Part shown: piece after piece, positions 63,491-64,000 of the stretch
Position numbering within the stretch: position 1 is the stretch's first letter
How the letters are laid out: each line of letters starts with the position of its first letter
Position numbers and translations under genes: made by a program
Assembly: GCA_964553505.1 (NCBI GenBank)
Contig: CAZKKX010000001.1
Coordinates: 1 to 64,000, forward strand
Origin: JAENZQ01 sp964553505
Lineage (GTDB): Bacteria > Bacillota > Clostridia > Peptostreptococcales > JAAYPU01
Reading direction: 5' to 3'
Length of the DNA: 64,000 nucleotides
The notes under the pieces: model-generated
Databases searched by the model: none
What the model saw: the letters and a program-made list of their open reading frames with translations, nothing else
What the model was told of the DNA's origin: nothing

Positions 63491-63892
63491 ATGACCGATT
63501 TATTAAAATTTTCTATTCCTGGAAAACCGGAATATGTCGGGGTTGTTCGTCTGGCTGCTTCATCTGTTGCGAATAGAGCGGGGTTTGATGTTGAAGCAAT
63601 AGAAGATATTAAGGTTGCAGTAGCAGAAGCTTGTAATAATGCAATTCTTCATGGTATCAGCGACAATTGTTGTAATTATGAAATTGCATTTACATTAGAC
63701 GAAAAAAAATTAACCATAGCTATTGATGATAACGGAAAGGGGTACGATATTGGTAATTACCAAGAACCGGACCTGGCAAATCCAAAGGAAGGCGGATTAG
63801 GTATTTTTATTATCAGAGCTCTCATGGATGAGGTACAAATCAATTCTAATACCGGAAAAGGAACGACAATAACAATGACAAAATATATTTAA
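63491..63892 (+). CDS. rsbW: Serine-protein kinase / anti-sigma factor (RsbW family)
   Basis: A 133-residue GHKL kinase with VAVAEACNNAILHG (N box), DDNGKGYD (G1) and EGGLGIFIIRALMDEV (G2). Binds and inhibits the sigma factor encoded next and phosphorylates RsbV. ATG at 63491 follows AAGGAGAG. Confidence 0.94.
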   Translation: MTDLLKFSIPGKPEYVGVVRLAASSVANRAGFDVEAIEDIKVAVAEACNNAILHGISDNCCNYEIAFTLDEKKLTIAIDDNGKGYDIGNYQEPDLANPKEGGLGIFIIRALMDEVQINSNTGKGTTITMTKYI

Positions 63893-63905
63893 TGAGGGTG
63901 TAATA

Positions 63906-64000
63906 ATGAATATAAGGGATTTGTCCGAAAAAAAAATATCGGAATATTCAAATTCAGAGTTGTTTATTGAATATAGAAATAATAGGGATATTGAAACAAG
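63906..64000 (+). CDS. sigB: Sigma-B/F-type sigma factor, 5' end only
   Basis: ATG at 63906, with TGAGGGTG upstream, opens a frame of 31 codons running off the window (MNIRDLSEKKISEYSNSELF...). The N-terminus and its place directly after rsbW indicate a stress- or sporulation-type sigma-70 factor. Identity is from context, since the conserved regions lie outside. Confidence 0.7.
   Translation, partial: MNIRDLSEKKISEYSNSELFIEYRNNRDIET

Noticed and set aside
1..64000. CRISPR arrays, insertion sequences, prophage or rRNA genes
   Set aside because: No regularly spaced repeats, transposase, integrase or phage structural genes, and no rRNA-like sequence were seen.

Overview
This window is the replication-origin region of a low-GC, anaerobic, flagellated Clostridia-type Firmicute (Bacillota). 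The evidence is AT-rich DNA, strong AGGAGG-type ribosome binding sites, a rpmH-oriC-dnaA-dnaN-recF-gyrB-gyrA core, soj/spo0J/noc with two parS sites, ferredoxin-dependent 2-oxoacid oxidoreductase, formate-THF ligase, CheC/CheD, and an RsbV-RsbW-SigB type operon. oriC lies at about 51.9-52.2 kb. Genes to its left run mostly on the minus strand and genes to its right on the plus strand, as expected for leading-strand bias.

Layout. 0-9.5 kb: a glutamine synthetase family gene cut by the window edge, an UPF0182 membrane protein, a zinc-ribbon membrane protein, a small coiled-coil membrane protein and a large PAS-containing chemoreceptor. 9.5-25.8 kb: a metabolic island (below). 25.9-33.8 kb: a QueG-like ferredoxin protein, tRNA-Lys(CTT), a P-loop ATPase, several small low-complexity proteins, an ArsR regulator, CheD-CheC, two transporters and a 28-residue membrane peptide. 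33.9-39.5 kb: a walRK-accessory type operon (secreted protein-yycH-yycI-yycJ-htrA-rlmH) without walRK. 39.7-43 kb: a tandem-repeat small protein, RNase HI, a propeller-like membrane protein and a PAS-PP2C phosphatase. 43-51.9 kb: parB-parA-noc-rsmG-mnmG-mnmE-jag-yidC-yidD-rnpA-rpmH. 52.2-64 kb: dnaA-dnaN-glutamate 2,3-aminomutase-like-rlbA-recF-peptidoglycan hydrolase-gyrB-gyrA-rsbV-rsbW-sigB (cut by the edge).

The most interesting part is 9.58-25.79 kb. It holds a PanF pantothenate symporter with its YhdT partner, an M20 amidohydrolase, a sigma-54 activator, a sigma-54 promoter driving butyrate kinase plus a 2-oxoacid:ferredoxin oxidoreductase (korD-A-B-C), and a seven-gene operon fhs-fchA-folD-focA-iclR-panB-panE. 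No panC or panD is present. Read backwards, PanE and PanB turn pantoate into 2-oxoisovalerate plus methylene-THF. The oxidoreductase and kinase could turn the oxoacid into isobutyrate plus ATP, and FolD/FchA/Fhs could turn the C1 unit into formate plus ATP, exported by FocA. I propose that this is a pantothenate (or pantoate) fermentation module. It is supported by a near-identical palindromic operator (19 of 22 bases) just downstream of the -10 box of both the M20-yhdT-panF promoter and the fhs-iclR-panBE promoter. In addition, the FolD homologue has lost the catalytic Lys and Gln needed for cyclohydrolase activity, which the adjacent fchA gene can supply. The substrate assignment is inference. 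The genes, operon structure, promoters and operators are read directly from the sequence.

No CRISPR array, insertion sequence or prophage was seen. Where a downstream start has a much better ribosome binding site than the longest reading frame, the shorter start is given.
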